Origin: Aquimarina sp. RZ0
Lineage (GTDB): Bacteria; Bacteroidota; Bacteroidia; Flavobacteriales; Flavobacteriaceae
Direction of reading: 5' to 3'
Assembly (NCBI RefSeq): GCF_008370685.1
Contig: NZ_VTZU01000071.1
Span: 1-33,064, forward strand
DNA: 33,064 nt
This document shows positions 15,747 to 24,368 of this stretch, piece after piece. The notes under the pieces were generated by a model. The model did no database searches, was not told the DNA's origin, and saw nothing but the letters and a program-made list of their open reading frames with translations. The first letter of the stretch is position 1; every line of letters begins with the position of its first letter. The position numbers and the translations under genes were made by a program.

Positions 15747-15888
15747 AAATATAACTTTTTCCTATAAAGAGGAGCTGCATCTATTTCTTATACATTTTAC
15801 TATAGCAATGACTTCAAGTATTTCCTATAGGAGTAAGTTAGAACTATTCCCTATAGGAGTGAGCTGTGACTACTCTCTATAAAAAATA
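15747..15888. repeat. 26-bp tandem array, copy 2 (rearranged)
   Basis: Units recognisable as those at 11501-11680 lie at 15773-15798, 15811-15836, 15837-15862 and 15863-15888, with a partial unit before them. The first full unit matches unit 7 of copy 1. The last two lie beyond the end of copy-1 homology, so copy 1 has lost its right end or copy 2 has gained units. Cores are CCTATAGG. Confidence 0.7.
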
Positions 15889-16627
15889 GTTCGTTTATTT
15901 CAACCGAAAAGTATACCACTTATAATTAATAAAAAGCTCTTAAAATACTTTTTGGTAAAAACTTCTTGAACATTAGATTTTGCAAGTAAAACTCATTTCT
16001 TCTGTACTTTGTAGGCAGTAAAGTCTTGTTTTAGGTAAAAACTATTTTCGTACCTTTTTTACTACAGTTTTGGGATAGTTAATTTAGTGGGGGGTAAATT
16101 CGTAAGTATTGTTATTAGAGGGATACCAAAGAATTTTAGCTTTTTTTAAGAATATGTGTATGCAATGATACCTAGCATTTACAAACCTGTAGATATTCTT
16201 ATTAGATTAGGAAAGGAATTAGGCAGGAATAAAGGTGAGAAACAGAATCAGGATATCAGAAAAGTATAGTTCTGAAAATATGTTTTATAAAAAAGAGAAA
16301 ATTGTTTTTTCTAAACTCCTTTTTTTAAAACAATCCACAACCGCCTTAACCTTGGTGAATACCAGGATACGCATGGTTTACCATTTGGTAAACCATGCAT
16401 TTTGTTTCTCGTCTCGTTCTATAGGCTGTTTCTTTGCCGGGTACAAAATGAATATCGGATTAGCTTTTTCGTTTTATAATAAGATAAAATTACAATTTTT
16501 GAGTTAACTTTTTTAGTATGAATATTGCTTATATTCTAAATCATATGTATGAATTTTGTAAACTATCTTATTTTTAAATTCTATATAATGATAAATTATC
16601 CATTGAAGTCACTCCATAATTGTCTTC
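15889..16627. other. Gap between the mobile region and the lipoprotein locus
   Basis: No supported gene in about 740 bases. A 90-codon + frame at 16235-16507 spans the perfect hairpin at 16371 and has no recognisable features, so it is not called. The right boundary of the integrated region probably lies here, but no attachment repeat was recognised. Confidence 0.4.
16371..16398. repeat. Perfect hairpin with two GGTWWACC cores
   Basis: GCATGGTTTACC (16371-16382), a four-base loop ATTT, and GGTAAACCATGC (16387-16398) form a perfect 12-bp stem. The two 8-bp cores (16375 and 16387) are 12 bases apart, the same as in the module series. There is no downstream T-run beyond TTTTG, so it is more likely a protein-binding site than a terminator. 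Confidence 0.65.
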
Positions 16628-16732
16628 TTAATATTTATACCACTGTCTTCTTTGTTTTCTGAATCCTTCTTTGTTGGTAAAAGGTTTGGCAACAAATTCA
16701 ATTAAAAAAACTAAACTCTTACAAATTCCCAT
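16628..16732 (-). CDS. Possible 34-residue basic peptide
   Basis: A short frame (MGICKSLVFLIEFVAKPF at its start, ending RKQRRQWYKY) whose ATG overlaps the stop of the preceding lipoprotein fragment as TAATG, an arrangement typical of translational coupling. The peptide has a hydrophobic start and a strongly basic, aromatic end. No family is recognised. It may be a real terminal gene of the operon or a remnant. Confidence 0.3.
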   Translation of the reverse strand: MGICKSLVFLIEFVAKPFTNKEGFRKQRRQWYKY

Positions 16733-17100
16733 TATGCTTTCTGTAGTTTTATATTTCGTTTTTTAAAGTTTTTCTTAGGGCAATACAAATAGAGACCAAA
16801 GAACCACGCTTTTTTCCTGCCATTCTTTTTGTACAAAATCCATGCGGAACTTTCATTTCGTAATCTTTTATCAATGAGGTTCTTGTGTCGCAATTGACAA
16901 ACCCTCCCATTTGTGTAAAACACTAATTCACAATCTTTTATTGGTTGAGGAATAATAGTCGGGTTATTTAACAACTCTAATTCTTCATTCCACATTTCTT
17001 GTATTTCGTCTTTACTACTATAATATGTTTGAGCTTGTCTTGATATCGTTCCAAAATATACTTTAGCTATAAAGTCCTTATTCCCTTTTTTAAACTCCTG
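16732..17100 (-). pseudogene. C-terminal part of third lipoprotein gene, cut off by IS
   Basis: Reading from the IS edge, the frame gives LQEFKKGNKDFIAKVYF and continues to the family ending KRNIKLQKA. It is the missing C-terminal half of the gene whose N-terminal half is at 17976-18680. The join is exact: the upstream piece ends in NTFL and this begins at the duplicated Leu codon (TTA), restoring the paralogues' NTFLQEFK. A translation starting at the internal Met (16995) would give 87 residues without a signal peptide, so it is unlikely to work as a periplasmic lipoprotein. Confidence 0.9.
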
Positions 17101-17103
17101 TAA

Positions 17104-17987
17104 GAGTATGTTTAAAAATAAAATTATGCTAAAATTTGTTTAAAAAAGCTGGATAGCTTCTATTTTGCAATCAATAAAAAGACAAAGTTTATGCAATCGA
17201 GTTACAACCGACTTACTACCCAGCAGTGGGAAATTATGAAAAAAATACTACCTGTGAAACAAAAAGGAAAATATAAGTTGCGTGATATTGTTGATGCGAT
17301 CTTATGGCAACTACGCATCGGTGATCAGTGGCGTAATCTGCCAGATAATTTTCCCAAATGGGGTAGTGTTTATTATTTTTTTCGCAAGTGGAAAAGCAAT
17401 GGCACCTTGGAAATGCTGAATATTAGCTTGAATAAAATGGAACGAATACGACAAGGAAAAGAAGAGACGCCAAGCCTATTATCTATTGATAGTCAGTCGA
17501 TAAAATCAGGGCCATTTACACATCTGGACAAAGGAATAGATGGAAATAAAAAAATTAACGGTAGAAAACGACATGTGATCACAGATACCGCAGGATTAAT
17601 TTGGGGAGTAATTGTAGGAGCAGCTAATCAAGCGGATGGTGTGGTTGCAAGTGAGGTGGTAGAACCTCTATTAGGGTATTTAGATCGTATGGAAAAAATC
17701 TTGGCAGATGATGCTTACAAGAAAACATTTATGAAGTGGGTAGAAGGAAATATAGCTGGACTCGAAGTCGAGATCTCATCCGCACCTCCTTCCTCCAAAG
17801 GGTTTGTTCCGATAAAATGGAGATGGGTAACAGAAAGAACTTTTGGAATCTTTAATTTCTTTCGAAGGCTTGACAAAGACTATGAAAAAACAACAGAAAG
17901 TCAAGAATCTTGGATATTATGGCAAAATTGTCAAATGATTCTCAATAGAATCACAAAATAATTGAAAAATTATTTTTAAACATACTC
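17104..17987 (+). mobile_element. Intact IS5-family insertion sequence (884 bp)
   Basis: Perfect 18-bp terminal inverted repeats GAGTATGTTTAAAAATAA bound the element. TAA is duplicated on both sides (17101-17103 and 17988-17990), which fits the TAR-type target of the IS1031 group. One full transposase is carried on the + strand. It is inserted in a lipoprotein gene read from the - strand. The same ends are found on the MITE at 10372-10526. Confidence 0.93.
17191..17961 (+). CDS. IS5-family (IS1031-like) transposase
   Basis: A 256-residue DDE transposase in one open frame. It has the N-terminal DUF4096-type part (NRLTTQQWEIMKKILP, then DIVDAILWQLRIGDQWRNLP) and the catalytic DDE_Tnp_1 part. 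Likely catalytic residues are Asp100 (LLSIDSQS), Asp173 or 174 (ILADDAYKK) and Glu215 (RWVTERTFGIFNFFRRLDKD), the last within the IS5 Y/R/E/K signature. No frameshift or stop is present, so it should be able to move itself and the related MITE. The start ATG lies 87 bases inside the left end. Direction is opposite to the gene it interrupts. Confidence 0.95.
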   Translation: MQSSYNRLTTQQWEIMKKILPVKQKGKYKLRDIVDAILWQLRIGDQWRNLPDNFPKWGSVYYFFRKWKSNGTLEMLNISLNKMERIRQGKEETPSLLSIDSQSIKSGPFTHLDKGIDGNKKINGRKRHVITDTAGLIWGVIVGAANQADGVVASEVVEPLLGYLDRMEKILADDAYKKTFMKWVEGNIAGLEVEISSAPPSSKGFVPIKWRWVTERTFGIFNFFRRLDKDYEKTTESQESWILWQNCQMILNRITK

Positions 17988-18680
17988 TAAAAAGGTATTG
18001 TAATAACTCAACACTTCCTCTTCTAAATATGTTGGTTTAACCTTAGTTAAATCAGCAGCATTACCCCAAGAATCCTGACTGAGGTCATAGGGTACTTCTG
18101 CCTCAAACTCAAAACTATATTCATAGAAGGGAAGACCACTACCTATAAATACCTCACCATCTGTATCTTTGGTAGGGCTATGGTGTTTTTTTATTTCACG
18201 CTCGTCATCCAATCCCATTTCTCCCCGCTTATCTATACTAATTACATTAATGATCACCGCAGAGGCATCGCCCAGATGGGTAATCGTTTCCCCAGAATCA
18301 TATTCCTCTTTGATAAAATCTCCTACATGATACATCCGTACCGTAACCGTTTGTGCTCCTGATTTTAGAATAGAACTGTCCACTCGCAAAGGACTGGCTA
18401 AATTGGATAATTCATAGCTTTTATATACAGGAAAATCATTCACCAAGATTTCTATGAGGCAGTTTGCTTTTCCGATCCGTAAATAGTACATAGGTTCTGC
18501 TTTATATTGCTGTACTTTAGCATGGATAGCATCTACGATATTATCGGAAGTTATTTCTTGTATGTTCATTTGATCTGTTATTGCCATGGGTTGCTCTTGT
18601 TTTTCATTTTCAGATTTAGCAAAGCAACCACCGATACATAAAACAAAGCAAAGTCCGATATAATTATAAATTCTCATCAA
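17976..18680 (-). pseudogene. N-terminal part of third lipoprotein gene, truncated by IS
   Basis: The first 231 native residues of a paralogue of the two upstream genes, followed by three IS-encoded residues (EYV) and a stop inside the IS end. A lipobox (CIGGC, Cys19) marks a lipoprotein signal. The conserved first domain (MYYLRIGKANCLIEILVNDF and SGAQTVTVRMY) is complete, but the second domain is lost to 16732-17100. The start codon overlaps the stop of the preceding gene by four bases, so it is the third gene of the lipoprotein set. A truncated first domain may still be made and lipidated. Confidence 0.9.
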
Positions 18681-19747
18681 GCCATCTTTAGTTTTATATT
18701 TCGTTTACTAAAGCTTTTTTTAGGAGAATACAAATAGAGTCCGAAGAACCATGCTTTTTTTCGACCATTTTTTTTATAAAGAACCCATCCTGCACATTTA
18801 TTTCTTAAACGTTTATCAGTTGGTTTTTTATGTCTTAAATAACAAACGCTCCCCTCTGAATATAGTACCAATTCATAATCTTGTATAGGTTGTGGTTCTA
18901 CAGTAGGGTTGTTTAGCACTTCTAATTTTTCATCCCATAGCTCCACTATTTCTTCTTTACTTTTATATTCTGTCTGAGATTCTATGAAAAAAGATTCAAA
19001 ATACATTTTGGCAATGTAATCCTTATTCCCACTTTTAAATTCCTGTAAAAAAGTATTATAATAACTAAGGGTTTCCTTCTCTAAATATTCTAGTTTAACT
19101 TTACTTAAATCAGCAGCATTCCCCCAAGAATCCTGACTGAGATCATAGGGTACCTCTGCCTCAAATTCAAAACTATATTCATAGAAGGGAAGACCGCTAC
19201 CCTCAAATACTTCTCCATCAGCATCTTTGGTAGGACTCTGGTGTTTTTTTATCCCCTTCTCATCGTCCAAGCCCATCTCTCCTTGCTTATCTATACTAAT
19301 CACATTAATACTCACCGCAGAGGTATCACCTAGAAGGGTAATCGTATCACCAGAATCATATTCCTCTTTGATAAGATCTCCTACAGGATACATTCGTACC
19401 GTAACAGTCTGTGTACCTGATTTTAAAATAGTATAATTAATTTTTAATGGACTAGCTAAATTGGATAATTCATAACTTTTGTATACAGGAAAATCATTGA
19501 CCAAGACTTCTATGAGGCAGTTTGCTTTGCCAATACGTAAATAGTACAGGGGCTCCTCTTTATAGCGTTGAACCTTAGTTTGAATGGTTTCGACGATATT
19601 GTTCGAAGTAATATCCTGTATGTTAATTTTACATGTTGCGACTGGTAATTGTTGACTTTGTGCTATATAATAATATGCATGATTCATTTGTTGGCAACCG
19701 GTCAATATCAAAAAGCACACCCACAATGGCTTTATTCTATCCATCAC
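18677..19747 (-). CDS. Putative T6SS immunity lipoprotein, paralogue 2
   Basis: A 356-residue lipoprotein: signal peptide with lipobox LTGC (Cys18), then a beta-rich first domain (about 45-160; YYLRIGKANCLIEVLVNDFP and SGTQTVTVRMYPVGDL), an acidic linker, and a second domain (about 225-356) beginning SYYNTFLQEFKSGNKDYIAK that resembles an NTF2/SnoaL-type fold by pattern. It overlaps both neighbours by four bases (ATGA type), indicating translational coupling. It is clearly related to the genes at 19744-20817 and 16732-18680. Lipoproteins placed directly after a VgrG-PAAR-effector set are best explained as immunity proteins guarding the periplasm; this is inferred from context, not from a named family. 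Confidence 0.75.
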   Translation of the reverse strand: MMDRIKPLWVCFLILTGCQQMNHAYYYIAQSQQLPVATCKINIQDITSNNIVETIQTKVQRYKEEPLYYLRIGKANCLIEVLVNDFPVYKSYELSNLASPLKINYTILKSGTQTVTVRMYPVGDLIKEEYDSGDTITLLGDTSAVSINVISIDKQGEMGLDDEKGIKKHQSPTKDADGEVFEGSGLPFYEYSFEFEAEVPYDLSQDSWGNAADLSKVKLEYLEKETLSYYNTFLQEFKSGNKDYIAKMYFESFFIESQTEYKSKEEIVELWDEKLEVLNNPTVEPQPIQDYELVLYSEGSVCYLRHKKPTDKRLRNKCAGWVLYKKNGRKKAWFFGLYLYSPKKSFSKRNIKLKMA

Positions 19748-20817
19748 GCCATCTTTAATTTTAGGTTACGTTTGTTAAATTTTTTCTTGGGTCTGTATAG
19801 ATATAAACCAAAAAAGTTACCTCGATCCACGCCATCTTTGGTGTATTTCACCCAGCCTGCACATTTATTCCTAAAAAATAAATCTTGTTTGGTTTTAAAA
19901 CGTAAGAAAACAACAACCCCCCTTGCATAGAATATCATTTCATAGTCTTTGATAGGTTGTGGTTCGATAGTAGGATTGTTTATCAATTCTAACTCCTCAT
20001 CCCACATTTCTTGTATTTCATCTTTGCCGTGATAATAAGCCTGAGCTTGTCTGAATAATGAAATAAAATATGATTTAGCAACAAAATTTTTATTTCCCTT
20101 TTTAAACTCCTGTAAATAGGTAGTGTAATAATTTAACACCTCTTCTTCCAGATACTCCCTTTTTACCTTGGTCAAATCTGCGGCATTACCCCAGGTAAGC
20201 TCACTTAAATCATAAGGAACTTCTGCCTCAAACTCAAAACTATATTCATAAAAAGGAAGCCCTGTTCCCGCAAATACTTCGCCATCTTCATCTTTGGTCG
20301 GGCTTTGATGGCTTATTACCTGTTCCTCATCATCCAGCCCCATATTGCTTTGCTTATCAATTTGTATCACATTAATACTTACAGAAGAAGCATCGCCTAA
20401 TTGGGTAATGGTCTCCCCAGAATCATATTCCTCTTTTATCAAATCCCCCACCGGGTACATCCGAACGGTAACGGTTTGTGTCCCGGAACTTAAAATTTTA
20501 CTGTTGATACGCAATGGACTTGCCAAATTAGATAGTTCATAACTTTTATAGACAGGGAAATCATTGACCAAGATTTCAATAAGGCTATTCGCTTTACCGA
20601 TCCGTAAATAGTACATAGGTTCTTCTTTATAGCGTTGCACCTGCGCATAGATTGCTTCTACGATATTGTCTGAGGTAATATCTTGTATGTTAATTTTATC
20701 TGTTACTGCCATGGATTGTTCTTGTTTTTTAGTTGCCAATGATTGTTCTGGGCTCTGGGTTACTGTTTGTTTACAGCTCAAAAAGCCAATGACCATTATC
20801 AATGCTATCTTTTTCAT
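19744..20817 (-). CDS. Putative T6SS immunity lipoprotein, paralogue 1
   Basis: A 357-residue lipoprotein with lipobox FLSC (Cys15), the same two-domain plan as the downstream paralogues, and near-identical core runs (YYLRIGKANSLIEILVNDFP). It begins one base after the effector gene ends, so it is the paralogue most likely to be the cognate immunity protein. The second domain is the more diverged part: YYTTYLQEFKKGNKNFVAKS, then DRGNFFGLYLYRPKKK in place of RKKAWFFGLYLY, which points to recognition differences there. Function is inferred from position and lipoprotein nature. Confidence 0.77.
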   Translation of the reverse strand: MKKIALIMVIGFLSCKQTVTQSPEQSLATKKQEQSMAVTDKINIQDITSDNIVEAIYAQVQRYKEEPMYYLRIGKANSLIEILVNDFPVYKSYELSNLASPLRINSKILSSGTQTVTVRMYPVGDLIKEEYDSGETITQLGDASSVSINVIQIDKQSNMGLDDEEQVISHQSPTKDEDGEVFAGTGLPFYEYSFEFEAEVPYDLSELTWGNAADLTKVKREYLEEEVLNYYTTYLQEFKKGNKNFVAKSYFISLFRQAQAYYHGKDEIQEMWDEELELINNPTIEPQPIKDYEMIFYARGVVVFLRFKTKQDLFFRNKCAGWVKYTKDGVDRGNFFGLYLYRPKKKFNKRNLKLKMA

Positions 20818-20818
20818 A

Positions 20819-23743
20819 TTATATTCCTTTTACTACATCCTCTTTTTTAAATAGATATATTTTTTTGCCTTCGATATCAAAGGGTTCTAAAATTACAAGT
20901 TGTGGGTTTTCCCCTTTGAGTTCAAAATCTTGCTTTTTACTTTGATTTTTTGCTGATGGCAATGCATTATCATCTCTTTCATCTACCTTCAAACTATACT
21001 CGTACCGCCCTGCAATTCCCGAAAAGTGGGTAATATCCTGATAGTATGGGTTCAGGTCGTTATCTATACCATACTTTCTTTCAAAGGAGATTCCACCTTG
21101 TAGCATGGCTTCTGCTTTGCCGTCTACACCTATTTTTGTTTTGGCCTGATCACTCTGATAATCACTAGCTTTTGCTCCCAGCCATTCTGGGATATAAGGT
21201 TCTATCCAATCGGTAGTAAACGTAAATTTACTACTTACCTTTACAAAGGCGTAGGCATCAATACTCTTTTTACGACTAAAGGATACCGTTTTTATATTGT
21301 TTTGATCTAAGCTGCTGGTACATATCTCTTTATAAGCACCATTTTTATCAGGTATTTTGTTTTTCATTTCTATAATAGGAACGCCATTGTCAGGGATATT
21401 AAAATCTACTGTAAATTGTGCTTTATATACCCCTTCTATAGAAAGATAGTATTGGAGTTCCTGTCCCAATTCTTCAGCATATTTCTTTGCTTTATCGGCG
21501 AGGTTGTTTTCCATCCTGTTTAGGATAATGATAATATCTCCGGGACTTATTAATTTACGATCTCCTTTTTTATTGAGGGCTTTGGCACCTTTATACCCAC
21601 TTGATAAGATCCCCTTGCCTTTACCGCGTTCCATTCTAAAGGCGCGTTCTGCTAGTTTTTTATTGTTTTTAAAGCGTTTTAATCGCTTAAATTTTCCCCA
21701 CCAACCTATACCTGTTCGCACTGTAGAAAATAAACCACTTATTCCTGTAGCATCTAATATCAAATCCCCTGCATGTCCTTCTATTCTTGCCATAAGACCA
21801 AATATAGGATTTGCACTTAGTTTCAATTCATAGTTATAGCCACTACTACCATCAGGAAACACTTTATATCCTTTGCCAAGCGAACGTGTGATGATTGGCC
21901 ATGCAACCTCAAAAACACTATGCTCAGTTTTGCGATCCACCTTATCATAAACATCTTGTATTCGCTGAATTGCCTTAGCGCCTTTAATTGTTTTCTGACT
22001 AACTTTAAAACCAAGTCTTGCTGCTGCCGATGAACCTCCCGAAAAGATAAGTATTAGAATATCAACAATAATGATAATTGCAATAATCACACTAAATATG
22101 ACATTGCCTATCTGTGGGTAGCGATCCGTATAAGAGACGATTTCTCTAGTATCACCGTCCTCATTATAATAGGTGTGTACACCAATACCCATACAAGAAC
22201 CCAAGCCTTTGATATAGTCAAGGATAACACTGGCAATAAACTCCTTAAACGAACTGAAAGGCGCAACAGATGGTAGTGTAGGCATTACAAAAAAAACACC
22301 TATCCCTTCTAATTCTGGTCTATACTTTTCTATGAGATTATCGATTCCTTTATGCAAAGAAATGGTGTCGATCTCTCTAAAATACATTTCTTTCTTATGT
22401 GCAATTTCTAAGGCATCTGGTTTTTTTTCTAACTGTGTAGGATCTAGCATTAATTGAAAGTGCGCAGCCCAAGCGATGTCAGGAGCAATTCTTACATCTA
22501 GGTTCTTGGCATATCGACACGTCTCTATTGGAATGGTTAATTCAGTGGCATCAGGTGGTATAAAATAGTCCCATAAAAAATCCAGATATTTAGATTGTTT
22601 GATCTTTTGTTTATCATCTAGGTATTTATATGGAAAATACGGAGTAAAGGAGACCGTGTTTCCTTCATAATTGGTGATGTATTTCTCTGTAACTTCTTCT
22701 ATATTAATAATTCTTTTAGAATGCGCTTCTTCTCCACGCTCTACAGCAGAACATTTAGTATCTTCATTATGTCCAGATACCTCAATTACTAATGGTTTTT
22801 TATGAGCGCCTACCTGTACTGTTATCTGAGGTTGCCTATTAGGAGTGTCTGTGGGTTTGCTATCTTCTTCAAAAACAATAACGGAATCTTGTTCTGCAAA
22901 GGTGTATGAAATAGATTCATATTTACAAGGTTCATATCGCTGTGTAAAATAGGGGTCGGTACCTACGGTTACATTCATTAAGGTTTCGGGTACAACTTGT
23001 GGTTCTCTACTTATTTTTTTACCATCTATGGTTAGGAGATTATTTTGTTCTTTACCATTATAAATGACCTTTTTTCCATCGTGTCCTAAATACGAAACAA
23101 TGATATATGTTTTTTTGACTACACTAAAAAAAATGTTATGTCTTGCGTGCCATTTTTTATCCAGTGCTACGTTATAAAGACTGCGATCTTTTATTGCTGT
23201 AAAATAATCTATAATCTGACCAGTATCTTCTAAACAGACATCTACCGTTAATGGAATTCCCTGAATTGCTTCTCCGTCTAACAAAATACCTACAAATGTG
23301 TTGAACTTTGTTTCGGTAATGGTATCTAATGTTTCAGGGTTAACCCATGATGCTTCTGTGATACGAGGAGTTGCTACCAATTCTATACGCACGGTGTCTA
23401 CAGTTCCTTCATAAGGATGTACAACTTGTATATCAAGATATGACGGGGAATCGTGAGCACCTGCCTGTTCCTTATAAAGTTTTAATTCTGCTTTTTGACC
23501 GCCTGTATAATCATCTTCATCAACACGAATGTTATTTTCGATAATTACCCATTCCATCTGCTCATAAAATGAAGGATCATTTTTACTATAACTATCTATA
23601 ATCTCCAGTTGAATGGTAGCAGAATTGATCTTATCAAAATCTAGATGTAGAACATTATTTTCAACAACTTGATTTTGATAGATGGTAATTATTTTGAAAT
23701 TATGTTGTGTTTTTGATGATTTCATACCATTGGTTTTAGACAA
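20819..23743 (-). CDS. 974-aa putative T6SS effector
   Basis: A large protein encoded between the PAAR-like tip gene and the lipoprotein genes, the usual place for cargo. The N-terminal half (about 15-330) looks like several beta-sandwich (Ig-like) modules, as in Bacteroidetes T6SS cargo proteins (TIQLEIIDSYSKNDPSFYEQ; YLDIQVVHPYEG). A strongly hydrophobic segment lies about 548-568 (VIFSVIIAIIIIVDILILIF), followed by a Gly/Ala/Ser and Lys-rich region to about 700, then a mixed alpha/beta C-terminal part with no motif I recognise. There is no signal peptide. One hydrophobic helix and lipoprotein immunity suggest action on the envelope, perhaps pore formation. No catalytic signature is identified, so activity is unknown. 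Confidence 0.7.
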   Translation of the reverse strand: MSKTNGMKSSKTQHNFKIITIYQNQVVENNVLHLDFDKINSATIQLEIIDSYSKNDPSFYEQMEWVIIENNIRVDEDDYTGGQKAELKLYKEQAGAHDSPSYLDIQVVHPYEGTVDTVRIELVATPRITEASWVNPETLDTITETKFNTFVGILLDGEAIQGIPLTVDVCLEDTGQIIDYFTAIKDRSLYNVALDKKWHARHNIFFSVVKKTYIIVSYLGHDGKKVIYNGKEQNNLLTIDGKKISREPQVVPETLMNVTVGTDPYFTQRYEPCKYESISYTFAEQDSVIVFEEDSKPTDTPNRQPQITVQVGAHKKPLVIEVSGHNEDTKCSAVERGEEAHSKRIINIEEVTEKYITNYEGNTVSFTPYFPYKYLDDKQKIKQSKYLDFLWDYFIPPDATELTIPIETCRYAKNLDVRIAPDIAWAAHFQLMLDPTQLEKKPDALEIAHKKEMYFREIDTISLHKGIDNLIEKYRPELEGIGVFFVMPTLPSVAPFSSFKEFIASVILDYIKGLGSCMGIGVHTYYNEDGDTREIVSYTDRYPQIGNVIFSVIIAIIIIVDILILIFSGGSSAAARLGFKVSQKTIKGAKAIQRIQDVYDKVDRKTEHSVFEVAWPIITRSLGKGYKVFPDGSSGYNYELKLSANPIFGLMARIEGHAGDLILDATGISGLFSTVRTGIGWWGKFKRLKRFKNNKKLAERAFRMERGKGKGILSSGYKGAKALNKKGDRKLISPGDIIIILNRMENNLADKAKKYAEELGQELQYYLSIEGVYKAQFTVDFNIPDNGVPIIEMKNKIPDKNGAYKEICTSSLDQNNIKTVSFSRKKSIDAYAFVKVSSKFTFTTDWIEPYIPEWLGAKASDYQSDQAKTKIGVDGKAEAMLQGGISFERKYGIDNDLNPYYQDITHFSGIAGRYEYSLKVDERDDNALPSAKNQSKKQDFELKGENPQLVILEPFDIEGKKIYLFKKEDVVKGI

Positions 23744-23863
23744 ATTGGTTGCTATAATACTATATTTTTCTTGCTACTCATATCGATCGATTTCATTGTG
23801 TTCCCAATTTAATAATTTATAGACTGTTTAATAAACATTCATTTGTATTGTTTATCTATTATG

Positions 23864-24358
23864 TTATATAACCCGAAACTCAAATCCTTTTTTTTTGGCT
23901 TTGGTAGAAGCTGTGGGTATAGGGTTAAGCTGTTGAGCAATAGTCTGATCTTCTGGTGTTTCTTCAAAATTACTGACTCCAGGAACCGCTACTTGTCCGT
24001 GCATCAAAATGCTTACGCAAGGTGAGCCTGCTATTGCGCAAGTAGCTTTGCTACTTTCTAACAATGGATACCCTCCGTTTTCAGCAATCTCAACTTTATC
24101 ATAAAACCCATCCCAAGCAGTAATCATTGGTTGACAAGGTTTAAAACTACTTCCCGTAGGTTGCAATTTGCATTGCCCAAAAGTGTTGACTGTGAATGGT
24201 TGTCCTAATTCCATATTAGTAGCAATTAGTTTTTGCGCACCATTGGTATCATTGATATAATGTTTTTTGTGTGTGCTTACTTGTAGGATATCTGGAAAAT
24301 CTCCAAACTTGCAATTGCATTGCGCACTATGACATACTAAATGTTCTTTTTTGCTCAT
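23864..24358 (-). CDS. DUF4280 PAAR-like spike-tip protein
   Basis: A 164-residue protein of the DUF4280 family, cysteine-rich PAAR-like proteins found next to VgrG genes. Features are paired cysteines (CHSAQCNCKFG; CKLQPTGSSFKPC; ATCAIAGSPC), which may bind metal, and repeated beta-turn glycine/proline segments. The N-terminal MSKKEHLVCHSAQCNCKFGD matches the typical opening. It should cap the VgrG spike and carry the effector encoded 120 bases downstream. It starts 10 bases after the 301-residue gene ends, so the set is an operon. The last 20 residues are lysine-rich and may link to cargo. Confidence 0.88.
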   Translation of the reverse strand: MSKKEHLVCHSAQCNCKFGDFPDILQVSTHKKHYINDTNGAQKLIATNMELGQPFTVNTFGQCKLQPTGSSFKPCQPMITAWDGFYDKVEIAENGGYPLLESSKATCAIAGSPCVSILMHGQVAVPGVSNFEETPEDQTIAQQLNPIPTASTKAKKKGFEFRVI

Positions 24359-24368
24359 ATAACTTTAT

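Larger units (their letters stand above)
14576..15830. repeat. Duplicated module, copy 2
   Basis: Direct repeat of 10169-11711. The order is nested leader repeat, 16-bp palindrome, HTH gene, small ORF, GGTNNACC series, conserved tail and 26-bp array. It lacks the MITE seen in copy 1, so it preserves the ancestral leader. The distance between copies is 4249 bases in the HTH gene, 4248 after the one-base indel, and 4260 after an extra 12-bp GGTNNACC unit. Confidence 0.9.

Noticed and set aside
16235..16507. 90-codon + frame
   Set aside because: It runs through the perfect hairpin at 16371-16398, has no recognisable features, and its start is non-ATG.
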